Below are positions 1-8,541 of a DNA stretch of 64,000 nt, piece after piece. The stretch spans positions 1 to 64,000 of the forward strand of contig NZ_WBSO01000011.1 of NCBI RefSeq assembly GCF_009299485.1, in the 5' to 3' direction. The position numbers were made by a program, and so were the translations under genes. Source of the stretch: Bifidobacterium apri (GTDB lineage: Bacteria > Actinomycetota > Actinomycetes > Actinomycetales > Bifidobacteriaceae). Every line of letters starts with the position of its first letter. Position 1 is the stretch's first letter. Under the pieces are notes generated by a model that was not told the origin of the DNA, did not search any database, and saw only the letters and a program-made list of their open reading frames with translations.

Positions 1-111
1 GGCCTTGGCCCAGGGGAGACGCCCGGCTCCATTCCGAACCCGGAAGCTAAGACCTGGCACGGCGATGGTACTGCATCCGGAAGGATGTGGGAGAGTAGCA
101 CGCCGCCGCAC
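1..111 (+). rRNA. rrf: 5S ribosomal RNA, 3' portion (5' end outside window)
   Basis: The first ~110 bases match the conserved body of actinobacterial 5S rRNA: the CCGAACCCGGAAG loop region, the CACGGCGATGGTACTGC segment and the GGGAGAGTAGCACGCCGCCG 3' arm. The 3' arm CGCCGCCG needs a CGGCGG partner that lies just upstream of base 1, so roughly the first ten bases are missing. It is therefore the last gene of an rrn operon transcribed rightwards. The exact 3' end is uncertain by a few bases. Confidence 0.93.
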
Positions 112-123
112 CAACACCTACGA

Positions 124-165
124 GGGGTGGGACGCCACACGGCATCCCTCCCCCTCCTTCTTATT
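124..165 (+). terminator. rrn operon terminator
   Basis: A hairpin pairs 124-136 with 141-153 (two internal mismatches, four-base loop) and is followed by a pyrimidine/T-rich tract at 155-165. It lies about 13 bases past the 5S 3' end, the usual place for the rrn terminator. Confidence 0.7.
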
Positions 166-745
166 CCCAAAACACACACGCGCGCGGGCGGGATGACACG
201 GGGACGCCCGACACAGGTGATAACCAATCGGCCGCATGCCGCGAAACGCACGAGGGCGGGACGACGCGATGATGCGACGACGCACCCCCGGACCGCATGC
301 CGCCACGCACTGGCGGAAGCCCACGCCGACGAACGACCGACAGAAACCCGAACACCCGCACATCACCACATAGGGATACATTGTTAGGTGCACAGAAGCA
401 CCATATATCAGTGACGCGTGCAATATATCTGCGACGCTTGCAACGCCTGAAAACCTCTTGATTTGCCGAACAGTATATGATTCCCCAACACCATGTGTTC
501 TTGAGCTGGATGGAAATACGGTCTGCTTTATGAACATGTATACTTCATGCGTATTCAACTTCAAGTGCATGTCACCTCAGCATATATTGCCTCTGCTTAC
601 AGGCTATGAAGCCGAAAGCACCATCGGGGAAGTGTGGTACTCAAGATATCCGACGTGTGATTAGACTGTTCTTGTAAGCGTTCGTGACGATGCCCCGCAG
701 AGAATGTGCCCTGCATCCGTGACGACCATATTGTTTGGAGCATGT
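166..745. other. Intergenic region between rrn operon and fadD
   Basis: About 580 bases with no convincing gene. The first half is GC-rich. From about 360 it becomes AT-rich and presumably holds the fadD promoter, though I cannot fix a -35/-10 pair with confidence. Two similar tracts, TGACGCGTGCA near 412 and TGCGACGCTTGCAA near 430, are the only repeated words I noticed. Short reading frames here lack ribosome binding sites and recognisable content. Confidence 0.5.
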
Positions 746-2569
746 ATGACCACCGAGATGATCAAGGAATATAGTGAACCGCTCACTCAACCCATTGACT
801 CGGACCGGAGTATTTTCACCATCCTGGAGGAGCGTGCCGAGCGCACTCCCAATGAGCATCTCATCGAGTATCGCGATGCACAGGGAGCGTGGCAGCATTT
901 CACCGCGCTCGAGTTCAAAGACAAGGTGATTGCACTTGCCAAGGGACTGATCGCTCGCGGCGTGATGCCGGGGGATTCGGTCGGTATCATCGCGCACACG
1001 TCATGGCAGTGGACGGCACTCGATTTGGCTATCATGTCCATCGGCGCGGTGACGGTCCCTGTGTATGAAACCAATTCACCAGCCCAAGTCCGTATGATCT
1101 TCAACGATTCCAATGTCCGTATGGCATTCGCCGAAGACGACAGCCAACGTGACAAAATCGAATCCGTCCGCAACGAGTGCAAAGACTTGGGCGACGTGTA
1201 CGTCATCGCCATCGACGCGCTTGATGCGATCGAAACCTTCGGCAAAGGGGTATCCGACAAAGAGTTCTATGAGCGTGCCCGCGCTGTCAAGGGCGATGAT
1301 TTGGCAACCATCGTGTACACATCAGGCTCGACCGGCACACCGAAGGGCATCGAACTGAGCCACGGCAATTTCGTGTTCATCATCATGTCCGGAACCATCA
1401 GCATGCCTGATGTCGTCACCAAACCTGGACGTCGTTTGTGGCTGTTCCTGCCCCTTGCCCACGTTTTCGCCCGGTACATCCAGTATGTGTGCTTCGCGGG
1501 GAGTGTGACACTCGGCCTGTCCAGCAATTTCAAGACGATGCTTACGGATTTCCACGCGTTCAAGCCGACATTCGTGCTGGCGGTTCCTCGCGTGTTCGAG
1601 AAGATTTACAATGCCGCCTCCCAAAAGGCCGGCAAGGGAGCAAAAGGACGCATCTTCGCGAACGCGACGAATGTCGCCCGTGAATGGTCGCGCGCCCAGC
1701 AGAAGGGCGATATCCCGGTTGCCTTGCGGATCAAGCATGCTATCTATAAGCAGCTGGTCTACAAGCAGATCATGGATGTATTCGGCGGACAGTGCGAATA
1801 TGCTGTATGCGGTGGCGCTCCGCTCGATATGTCCATCGCTCATTTCTTCAACGGTGTCGGGCTGCCGCTGCTGGAAGGCTACGGCATGACCGAGACCTGC
1901 GCCCCGGCGTGCGTGAATCCGACGGTCGGATACCGGATCGGTACGCTCGGCAAGCCGTTCCAAGGTGTGAGCTTCAAAGTCGCCGATGACGGTGAATTGT
2001 GCATCAAGAGCCCGGCAGTGTGCCTGGGCTACCATAACCATCCTGAAATCACCAAGAGCCAGATTGTCGATGGCTGGCTTCACACCGGCGATCTCGGTGA
2101 AATCAGCGAGGATGGCTACATCAAAGTCACAGGGCGCAAGAAGGATATCATCATCACCGCAGGCGGCAAGAACATGTCGCCGGGTGAGGTCGAAGCCAGC
2201 GTCATGACATCCCCGGTTGTGGATCAGTGCGTGGTGATCGGCGATCGCAAGCCGTTCATCGCCGCATTGGTGACCATCGATCTGGCCGACGCGAACGCGT
2301 GGTTGGAATCGCAAGGCGCCGAACCGTGCAAGGATTTGGCCGAGGCCAGCCACAATCCGATCATCTACTCGGAAGTCGAACGCGCGGTCAATAAGGCGAA
2401 CGAACTGGTATCAAGGGCGGAATCCATCAGGAAGTTCGAAATCCTGCCGGACACGTTCACTGAGCAGAACGGCATGTTGACTGCAAGCCTCAAGGCACGG
2501 CGGCAAGTGATCGTCGACCATTACAAGGATCTGATCGATCATCAGATTTATGTGCCGCGTAAGAAATAA
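746..2569 (+). CDS. fadD: Long-chain fatty acid--CoA ligase (AMP-forming)
   Basis: A 607-residue member of the ANL adenylating superfamily, which activates fatty acids to acyl-CoA through an acyl-AMP. The P-loop-like A3 motif TSGSTGTPKG lies near residues 190-200 and the A5 motif YGMTE near 379-384. The TGDLGE segment and the C-terminal GRKKDIIITAGGKN hinge region are all present, so the enzyme looks complete. Length fits the long-chain acyl-CoA synthetase subfamily. An in-frame ATG lies 42 bases upstream, but the start chosen here has a GGAG ribosome binding site at 737-740 with a five-base spacer. The gene stands alone: the rrn terminator lies upstream and its own strong terminator downstream. 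Substrate chain length cannot be read from sequence; bifidobacteria lack beta-oxidation, so a role in lipid recycling is an inference. Confidence 0.92.
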   Translation: MTTEMIKEYSEPLTQPIDSDRSIFTILEERAERTPNEHLIEYRDAQGAWQHFTALEFKDKVIALAKGLIARGVMPGDSVGIIAHTSWQWTALDLAIMSIGAVTVPVYETNSPAQVRMIFNDSNVRMAFAEDDSQRDKIESVRNECKDLGDVYVIAIDALDAIETFGKGVSDKEFYERARAVKGDDLATIVYTSGSTGTPKGIELSHGNFVFIIMSGTISMPDVVTKPGRRLWLFLPLAHVFARYIQYVCFAGSVTLGLSSNFKTMLTDFHAFKPTFVLAVPRVFEKIYNAASQKAGKGAKGRIFANATNVAREWSRAQQKGDIPVALRIKHAIYKQLVYKQIMDVFGGQCEYAVCGGAPLDMSIAHFFNGVGLPLLEGYGMTETCAPACVNPTVGYRIGTLGKPFQGVSFKVADDGELCIKSPAVCLGYHNHPEITKSQIVDGWLHTGDLGEISEDGYIKVTGRKKDIIITAGGKNMSPGEVEASVMTSPVVDQCVVIGDRKPFIAALVTIDLADANAWLESQGAEPCKDLAEASHNPIIYSEVERAVNKANELVSRAESIRKFEILPDTFTEQNGMLTASLKARRQVIVDHYKDLIDHQIYVPRKK

Positions 2570-2594
2570 CATCGATCTGTAAGCGACAGGAACG

Positions 2595-2639
2595 AGGCCG
2601 TCCGACGGATCCGAACCGTCGGACGGCCTTCAGTTTTTG
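2595..2639 (+). terminator. Rho-independent terminator of fadD
   Basis: A perfect 14-bp stem (2595-2608 with 2616-2629) with a seven-base loop is followed by TCAGTTTTTG. It starts 25 bases after the fadD stop. Confidence 0.9.
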
Positions 2640-2698
2640 TAACATTGGAATCCAACGCACCGCATAGGTCCGCTGACAATGAGAGGGAGGATGGGACT

Positions 2699-3595
2699 GT
2701 GAACGAGCATGCAGTCGCCGGTGCTGACCGCAGTGCCGCCGCTGATCCTGTAGACACCCCCGCCGTCGCAGGTGATTACGCCGCCGACGTGGCAGACAAC
2801 CATGGAAATACCCGTGACGGCAAGCCTGTGCCCGCGAATCAGCCGGAATCCAAGCGGGGGACCATGGTTACGGCGCTGCGCTGGGCGTGGCCGAACACGT
2901 TGCCGGTATTGACCGGATACTTGTTCCTCGGCATCACATACGGGGTCTTGATGGCCACCCACGGATTCCCGTTCTGGCTTCCCATCGTCACTGCGCTGGT
3001 GATTTACACCGGATCCATGGAATTTCTCTTGGTGGGGATTCTCTCATCGTCATTCAACCCGTTATCCGCATTCCTGACGGCGGTGGTGGTCGGAGCGCGT
3101 CATCTGTTCTACGGAATCGCCATGCTCGGCAAATACCGGAATATGGGCTGGAAGAAGGCGTATCTCATCTATACGACGAGCGACGAAACGTTTTCCGTCA
3201 ACTATTCGGCGCGCATCCCACAGGACGAGCATGTCGATCGCGGTTGGTTCTACTTCTGGGTTTCGTTCCTGGACCAGATGTACTGGGTTGCAGGTTCCGC
3301 CATCGGCGGTATATTCGGCAGTCTCATCACTGTTGACTTGCGCGGTCTTGATTTCGTGATGACCGCGATGTTCATGGCGATTTTCCTGCAACAATGGCTC
3401 CAGGACGGCACTTCGCTGCAGCATGTGGCAGTCGATCATGTCTGCGAACTCATCGGGGTTGTGGGCTCGCTCGCCACGCTCCTGGTCTTCGGTCCGGAAC
3501 GGTTCATGATTCCGGCTATGACGGTCATCCTCGTGTCGTTGCTCGCCATACGTCGTCCATTGGAACGCAGAAGCAAATCGGAGGGGGAACAATGA
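2699..3595 (+). CDS. azlC: AzlC-family branched-chain amino acid export permease
   Basis: A 298-residue membrane protein. After a hydrophilic N-terminal extension of about 55 residues the AzlC domain begins at NTLPVLTGYLFLG and continues with several hydrophobic helices. It includes the family region GARHLFYG and the TSDETFSVN segment. AzlC with AzlD forms a two-subunit exporter of branched-chain amino acids (family knowledge). An in-frame TTG lies at 2645, but GTG 2699 is preferred because GGGAGG at 2685-2690 is placed eight bases before it. The stop overlaps the azlD start, so the two are translationally coupled. Confidence 0.88.
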   Translation: MNEHAVAGADRSAAADPVDTPAVAGDYAADVADNHGNTRDGKPVPANQPESKRGTMVTALRWAWPNTLPVLTGYLFLGITYGVLMATHGFPFWLPIVTALVIYTGSMEFLLVGILSSSFNPLSAFLTAVVVGARHLFYGIAMLGKYRNMGWKKAYLIYTTSDETFSVNYSARIPQDEHVDRGWFYFWVSFLDQMYWVAGSAIGGIFGSLITVDLRGLDFVMTAMFMAIFLQQWLQDGTSLQHVAVDHVCELIGVVGSLATLLVFGPERFMIPAMTVILVSLLAIRRPLERRSKSEGEQ

Positions 3596-3915
3596 CTTGG
3601 CAGCAACAGCTGATCACGATTCTCGTGGTGATTGTGGGCACAGTGGCCACGCGATTCACCCCATACCTCATGTTCTCCGAAAACCGCCCGATACCGCCGG
3701 TCATCAAGTATCTGGGGAAAGTACTGGCGCCCGCGGTATTCGGCCTGCTGGTCGTCTATTGCCTGAGGAATGTGAGCATCACCAGCGGCTCGCACGGCTT
3801 GCCGGAACTCATATCCTTGCTGGTGGTTACGGCATTGTATGTGTGGCGGCGCGATATGCTGACGCCGATGGTCGGAGGAACGCTGTGCTATATGGTGCTC
3901 ATCCACCTGATGTAA
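3592..3915 (+). CDS. azlD: AzlD-family small subunit of branched-chain amino acid exporter
   Basis: A 107-residue protein with four hydrophobic segments. The TRFTPYLMF stretch near residue 20 and the LPELISLLVVTALYVWRRDM region are typical of AzlD. The ATG overlaps the azlC stop (ATGA). A GGAGGGGG ribosome binding site lies just inside the azlC 3' end. AzlD is the obligate partner of AzlC in this transporter family. The gene is complete and ends shortly before a convergent DUF308 gene. Confidence 0.87.
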   Translation: MTWQQQLITILVVIVGTVATRFTPYLMFSENRPIPPVIKYLGKVLAPAVFGLLVVYCLRNVSITSGSHGLPELISLLVVTALYVWRRDMLTPMVGGTLCYMVLIHLM

Positions 3916-3957
3916 CGCATCCACGCATACGGTCAACGCATATGGTCTGATGCGGTC

Positions 3958-3997
3958 GTCTTGTGTCCTGACACCGGCATGTGCCTGGACACAAGAC
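3958..3997. terminator. Hairpin between azlD and convergent DUF308 gene
   Basis: A perfect 11-bp stem (GTCTTGTGTCC at 3958-3968 with 3987-3997) has a small inner hairpin GGCA-TG-TGCC. There is no clear T-run on either side. It sits in the gap between convergent genes, so a bidirectional terminator is the simplest reading. Confidence 0.55.
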
Positions 3998-4005
3998 ACT
4001 CCTGC

Positions 4006-4557
4006 TTACTGCTGGTCATGGTCCGCCGTCGTGGTGTCAATGACAGCGGAACGCGGGTTCTTCGCCGTATCCACTATGCCAAGCGCTCCATTGATCAGGA
4101 GCAACAGTCCAACGACCCGCCACAGCATATCGTTCGCACCGCCGGGATGAATCATGATGGCGAGTCCCACAATCAGGGCGATAACGTCAAGCACGAGCGC
4201 ACCGATCTGACGGGAAGCGTGGCCGCCCCGCACGATGGGCACCAGATCCAACGCCGCCGATACCATGATGATGATGCCGAGCGCCACGAACACCAATGAG
4301 ACGAACACTCCAGGCGAAATCAAGAATACGATGCCGACCACGGCACACACCGCACAGGAGAAAAGCGTCAGCGTCTGCTCATTGCCGACAGCATTGTCGG
4401 CTTTGCGCGCTTGAAGACCGCAATAGCCGAGAAACACGGCGCACAGGAGCAATGCGACGCCGGTGAGCTGAACCAGGAGCAGGCTTGAGCCTGGCTTGAT
4501 AAGCAGCAGCAATCCGACAATCACATACAGTATCGGTCTGATCATTGGTGAATTCAT
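4006..4557 (-). CDS. DUF308 (HdeD-like) membrane protein
   Basis: A 183-residue protein with about six hydrophobic segments arranged as paired hairpins, typical of the DUF308/HdeD family. It begins at MNSPMIRPILYVIVGLLLL and repeats short loops with Pro-Gly (KPGSS, SPGVF, HPGGAN). The C-terminal 20 residues are hydrophilic. HdeD of E. coli is linked to acid resistance, but the function of actinobacterial relatives is not established. The ribosome binding site AAAGGA lies about 11 bases upstream. It is the only minus-strand gene in the first 12 kb. Confidence 0.8.
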   Translation of the reverse strand: MNSPMIRPILYVIVGLLLLIKPGSSLLLVQLTGVALLLCAVFLGYCGLQARKADNAVGNEQTLTLFSCAVCAVVGIVFLISPGVFVSLVFVALGIIIMVSAALDLVPIVRGGHASRQIGALVLDVIALIVGLAIMIHPGGANDMLWRVVGLLLLINGALGIVDTAKNPRSAVIDTTTADHDQQ

Positions 4558-4757
4558 TCTTGGCCGGTCCTTTCAACCATTTCGTCGATGAACGTTTCAG
4601 TCTGGTCAGTTTTCATGGTACTCGCCATGCTGCCGTCGCCATGGACCACAGCATACATTGTCCGGAAATATGATGCGCGTGTCCCCGGGATAGAATGACG
4701 GTTGACCGACTCAACATCCATACGCGCAAGAACCGCGGATCCTAGAAAGGCTGGCAG

Positions 4758-5078
4758 ATGATCCTGACCACCACCCCAAGCGTAGAAGGCCACCGTATCA
4801 TCGAATACAAGCCCATCGTATTCGGCGAAGTCGTCTCGGGCGTCAACGTTGTCAAAGACATGTTCGCCGGGGCGAGAAACTTCTTCGGAGGACGCTCTCA
4901 ATCCTACGAGGAGGAACTGATGAACGCACACGAGCAGGCACTCAACGAAATGGCGCAACGAGCCCAGCAGTATGGCGCGAACGCCGTCGTCGGCATGGAT
5001 ATCGATTACGAGACGCTGGGTGAAGGATTGAACATGCTGATGGTCACCGCAAGCGGCACTGCGGTCGTGATTTCGTGA
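4758..5078 (+). CDS. YbjQ/UPF0145 family protein
   Basis: A 106-residue protein of the DUF74/UPF0145 family. The N-terminal segment [18 protein letters not shown], the SYEEEL block and the C-terminal [14 protein letters not shown] are the family landmarks. Members form beta-barrel-like pentamers and are described as putative heavy-metal-binding proteins, but no activity is proven. AGAAAGG lies about nine bases before the ATG. It appears to be a single-gene unit. Confidence 0.88.
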   Translation: MILTTTPSVEGHRIIEYKPIVFGEVVSGVNVVKDMFAGARNFFGGRSQSYEEELMNAHEQALNEMAQRAQQYGANAVVGMDIDYETLGEGLNMLMVTASGTAVVIS

Positions 5079-5303
5079 TCTGACAGCCACAACGGCACGC
5101 CCGCATGTCTTCTGGGTACGGAAAACGGACATCCCGCACGACAGACAGAGACGATGGGATTCCCCACGCCGAAAGGCATTGCACCGGGTTGCATTGCAAC
5201 GCGTGGCTCGCAGCGGCAACAAGAACGGCATAGATTCGGCGCAAGCCGGATCGGCAAGACTGCAATACGACAATACGGCAATACAAAGAAAAGGATGGCC
5301 TGT

Positions 5304-6260
5304 ATGAGTAGTACTGAACCTGCATCAACGGGAACGACACCGGAAATTGACGGCCGGACATCATCCGGCGGCGACGTTGTTCACGAGCATGAGACGAAAC
5401 AGCACGATTCCCCGGCGATCAAGCTGACTGACGTTGAATTCCGCAGACGCGGCCGAGTGATTCTCACTGACGTGAACCTCACCATCGCGCGAGGGGAGAA
5501 ATGGGTGTTGTTCGGCCCGAACGGCATCGGCAAATCCACGCTCGTCAACATGATGAGCACCAGGGGATTCCCATCCGAAGGCACGGTCGATATCCTCGGC
5601 AACAGATTAGGCAAAGTCGATGTATTCTCATACCGTCCCCTGATCGGACTGAGCTCCGCATCGCTCGGCAGGGAACTGCCCCCGCAAGAGGATCCACTCG
5701 ACGCGGTAGTCACCGCGCTCACGGCGACGCTTGGCCGCTGGCGCGATTCGTATACCCCGGCGGAGTATGAGAAAGCGCGGCGGCTCATGGCCGAATTCAA
5801 TATTTCCTATCTTGAAGGCAAGCAGATGTACCGCTTGTCCGAAGGAGAACGCACACGCGTACTGATCTGCCGCGCGCTGATGGCCGATCCCCAGCTGCTG
5901 ATCCTCGACGAACCGACAACCGGTCTTGATCTGGGCGGCCGTGAAATCGCGTTGCGTGCGCTCGCCAAAATCGGCAGGGAAGACCATGATCGAACCGTGG
6001 TGCTCGTCACGCATCGGCTGGAAGAAATCCCGCAGGGCTTCGACCATGTGGCAATCATGGGCAGGCTCAATGGCTCCGAAGCGGATGCGTATGAGACGAA
6101 TGTCGCCGGCGGGAACCCACAACCGGGCACCATCGTCTACGCAGGGGACCTTCAGCGAGGTTTCACCTCCGAGCGACTGAGCAGCATATTCGGTTTGCAG
6201 CTCAATGTCACGCATGAGCACGGCAGGTGGGGCGCCTACGCCATCTCATCCGCCCTCTGA
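5304..6260 (+). CDS. ABC transporter ATP-binding protein (ModF/YlmA-like)
   Basis: A 318-residue protein with one complete ABC ATPase domain: Walker A GPNGIGKST near residues 72-80, signature LSEGERTR near 178, Walker B LLILDEP near 198 and the H-loop VLVTHRLEE. The first 40 residues are polar and lack homology I can name. No permease gene is adjacent, so the substrate and even a transport role are open. ATG 5304 is chosen over ATG 5295 because AAAGG at 5290-5294 would abut the latter and is nine bases from the former. Three CAATACG-type 8-bp units lie directly upstream. Confidence 0.82.
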   Translation: MSSTEPASTGTTPEIDGRTSSGGDVVHEHETKQHDSPAIKLTDVEFRRRGRVILTDVNLTIARGEKWVLFGPNGIGKSTLVNMMSTRGFPSEGTVDILGNRLGKVDVFSYRPLIGLSSASLGRELPPQEDPLDAVVTALTATLGRWRDSYTPAEYEKARRLMAEFNISYLEGKQMYRLSEGERTRVLICRALMADPQLLILDEPTTGLDLGGREIALRALAKIGREDHDRTVVLVTHRLEEIPQGFDHVAIMGRLNGSEADAYETNVAGGNPQPGTIVYAGDLQRGFTSERLSSIFGLQLNVTHEHGRWGAYAISSAL

Positions 6261-6367
6261 TTGCGAGGTCGCCACGATGCCATGGCGATAGATTCGCCCG
6301 GCATCCAGACGGCGGCGATACCATAGAACATGGGAGTCAACAGCGCACGATGCGCGGAAAGGACAGT

Positions 6368-7489
6368 ATGCCGAACCGAGGAGTGTTGCAGGCGGGTGAG
6401 AAAGTACAGTTCACCGACCGGAAGGGCAAACGAATCACCGACCAGCTGATTGTGGGCGGTACGACTCAAACCGAGCACGGCTTGATCATGCACGACCAGA
6501 TCATCGGGCGAACCGAAGGCATCGTGGTCACGACAGTCAGAGCGAAGCGTGAGGCGCAGGTCAACCAGCAGCATCCCGAACGCGATGAAGGCAAACCGTG
6601 GAAGTCCGCGCGTGCGATCGGCGGTTGGGAATATGCGGTGATGCGCCCCCGACTCGCCGATTACGTCCTGTCCATGCCCAGGGGCGCGCAGATCATGTAT
6701 CCGAAAGATATCGCGCAGGTCATCCAGCTGGGGGATATCAGACGTGGCATGCGGGTGTTGGAGTCCGGTGCCGGCTCCGGGGCGATGAGCCTGAATCTGC
6801 TGGACTCCGTGGGGTGCGAGGGGTCGCTGACAACCATCGAGATGAGACCGGAGTTCGCGAAGGTCGCGCTCGGCAACGCGACGGTGTATTTCGGTGAACG
6901 CCCAGGGTGGTGGGATCTTCGCATTGGGGATTTCGACAGTGTCTCGAGCCAATTGCCGGAGCATGCCTATGACAGAATCGTGCTCGACATGCTCGACCCA
7001 TGGAATCGTTTGGAACAGGCGTATCGTGTCATCGCGCTCGGCGGGGTGCTGGTCGCGTATGTCACGACGACGACACAGTTGAGCCGTATGGCCGAATCCT
7101 TGCGGCAATCCGGGGTGTGGACCGAACCGGACATCCAGGAGACTTTGGAACGCAGCTGGAAAGCCCAAGGGCTTGCGGTGCGTCCGGACCACCAGATGAT
7201 CGGGCACACCGGTTTCCTGATCGTCACCCGTGCCATGGCTGAAGGATGCCACGCCTTGCACAAGCGCGATCGTGCGACCAAGGACACCACCACCGATGTC
7301 GACGAGTTGAGCGCACAGCAGCGGGCGGCGCAGCTCGAGGATCTGGAACTGCGTGATATCTCCGACAGGAAACTGCGCAAAGTCTTGCGCGATCTTGACA
7401 TGCAGGTCGCCAACATTTCCTCGTCGCGTGATGATTATGAGATCAGTGATGCCGCGTCCCGTGACGATGATTCCGCTACGTTGGAATAA
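6368..7489 (+). CDS. trmI: tRNA (adenine(58)-N1)-methyltransferase
   Basis: A 373-residue protein of the TrmI family, which makes m1A58 in the T-loop of tRNA using SAM. A small N-terminal beta domain (residues 1-75) precedes the Rossmann fold. Motif I is LESGAGSGAMSL near 131-142, followed by TTIEMRPEFA and the catalytic-core segment VLDMLDPW. The C-terminal 80 residues are a charged extension common in actinobacteria. ATG 6368 has GGAAAGG five bases upstream; upstream in-frame starts have none. It is followed after 29 bases by the phosphatase gene, with which it may be cotranscribed. Confidence 0.9.
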   Translation: MPNRGVLQAGEKVQFTDRKGKRITDQLIVGGTTQTEHGLIMHDQIIGRTEGIVVTTVRAKREAQVNQQHPERDEGKPWKSARAIGGWEYAVMRPRLADYVLSMPRGAQIMYPKDIAQVIQLGDIRRGMRVLESGAGSGAMSLNLLDSVGCEGSLTTIEMRPEFAKVALGNATVYFGERPGWWDLRIGDFDSVSSQLPEHAYDRIVLDMLDPWNRLEQAYRVIALGGVLVAYVTTTTQLSRMAESLRQSGVWTEPDIQETLERSWKAQGLAVRPDHQMIGHTGFLIVTRAMAEGCHALHKRDRATKDTTTDVDELSAQQRAAQLEDLELRDISDRKLRKVLRDLDMQVANISSSRDDYEISDAASRDDDSATLE

Positions 7490-7518
7490 CGGCATAGTCA
7501 AGCTGAAAGAGGTATGGA

Positions 7519-8079
7519 ATGACACAGTCGGTAAAGAAGATCGCCAAAACAGCCGGCCAGTATCGGTATGTGCTGCTGGTGATGCGACACGCGAAAACCG
7601 AACCGGCGAATCTGGCGGGTGACCGTGCCCGGGAGTTGACGGACAAAGGGCGTAAACAGGCGAAGAATGTGGCGCGCGGCATCGAGGCGCTCGGCATGGT
7701 TCCCGATCGGATCGCATGTTCCGGGGCGGTGCGCGCCGAACAGACGCTGGACCGGATGCTCAAAGTGTTCGGAGACGGCCCTCAAGTCGATTATCGGCAG
7801 AGCCTGTATGAAGGTGGCGTCCAAGCGGTGTTCGACGAAATCGCGCACACGCCGGACAAATACCACAAGCTCATGATCGTAGGCCATGAACCCACGGTGT
7901 CCATCGCATGCCAATGGATCGCTTCGGAACGTTCGGAGCAGTCTCTGCTCAATCTGCTCCAGTTGGGGTTGTCGCCGGCGACGGTCGTGGTGTTCGGATC
8001 CGACGAACCGTTCTCGAGTTGGCAGGTACATGCCGCGGATCTGCTCGCGGTGCTCAATCCGAAGGATTTGAGCGATTGA
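7519..8079 (+). CDS. SixA-like histidine phosphatase family protein
   Basis: A 186-residue histidine-phosphatase (phosphoglycerate mutase-like) protein. The catalytic RHG-type motif appears as MRHAKTEP with His24, and the second catalytic His lies in IVGHEPTV near residue 123. The MRHA variant and short length match the SixA group, which removes phosphate from phosphohistidine proteins in E. coli. The substrate here is unknown. GAAAGAGG at 7505-7512 gives a good ribosome binding site. Confidence 0.83.
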   Translation: MTQSVKKIAKTAGQYRYVLLVMRHAKTEPANLAGDRARELTDKGRKQAKNVARGIEALGMVPDRIACSGAVRAEQTLDRMLKVFGDGPQVDYRQSLYEGGVQAVFDEIAHTPDKYHKLMIVGHEPTVSIACQWIASERSEQSLLNLLQLGLSPATVVVFGSDEPFSSWQVHAADLLAVLNPKDLSD

Positions 8080-8541
8080 TGTGAGTGAAGGACCGCTATG
8101 CGATGGCGATTCGATGGCGCGGATATCCATTCCGGCGACGGTATCGCATACGGCGTTGTCGTTGAAGTGGCATCCGGTCTGCGGCCATGTGGCAGCGGAG
8201 TATACCGTGGGCGTCATAACCCCTGCTTTGATGTCAGGCAAACTTTTTCATCTGACGCGTTTCCCCGGCTCTCTGCCCTCGATACATGCGAATCGACTTC
8301 GGAATCCACGCTGATCGACGCAATCGCATACGTACCGCCAATGCCGGCGGCATCCGCAGAAAACCGCGCGTTGTGCGGGCTCCGACAGCATGGCATCGAA
8401 TGTTGTGCCTGCCGGGGGAGCCAATGATATAACTCGGGTTTATAACGACACCCATAATCGGCTGATGACCTTGTTGCGAGGATTTTTGATATGGTGAGCG
8501 CGTTGCAATAGATATCCATTTCGATTTTGGAGGACAGCCAT
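8080..8541. other. metE upstream region
   Basis: About 460 bases without a supported gene. A 109-codon open frame at 8098-8427 has no ribosome binding site and no family features. I looked for cobalamin-riboswitch (GCCACTG box) and SAM-I features and saw neither. A weak promoter candidate is TATGGT at 8490-8495, about 50 bases before the metE start. The word GTTGCAATAGAT at 8502-8513 recurs inverted just after metF. Confidence 0.45.

Noticed and set aside
118..570. A 150-codon minus-strand frame next to the rrn terminator
   Set aside because: Runs through the terminator hairpin, has no ribosome binding site and no recognisable content.
8098..8427. A 109-codon open frame upstream of metE
   Set aside because: No ribosome binding site, mixed Cys-rich composition and no family resemblance.
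8080..8541. Riboswitch upstream of metE
   Set aside because: No cobalamin or SAM riboswitch boxes found; secondary structure alone was not convincing.
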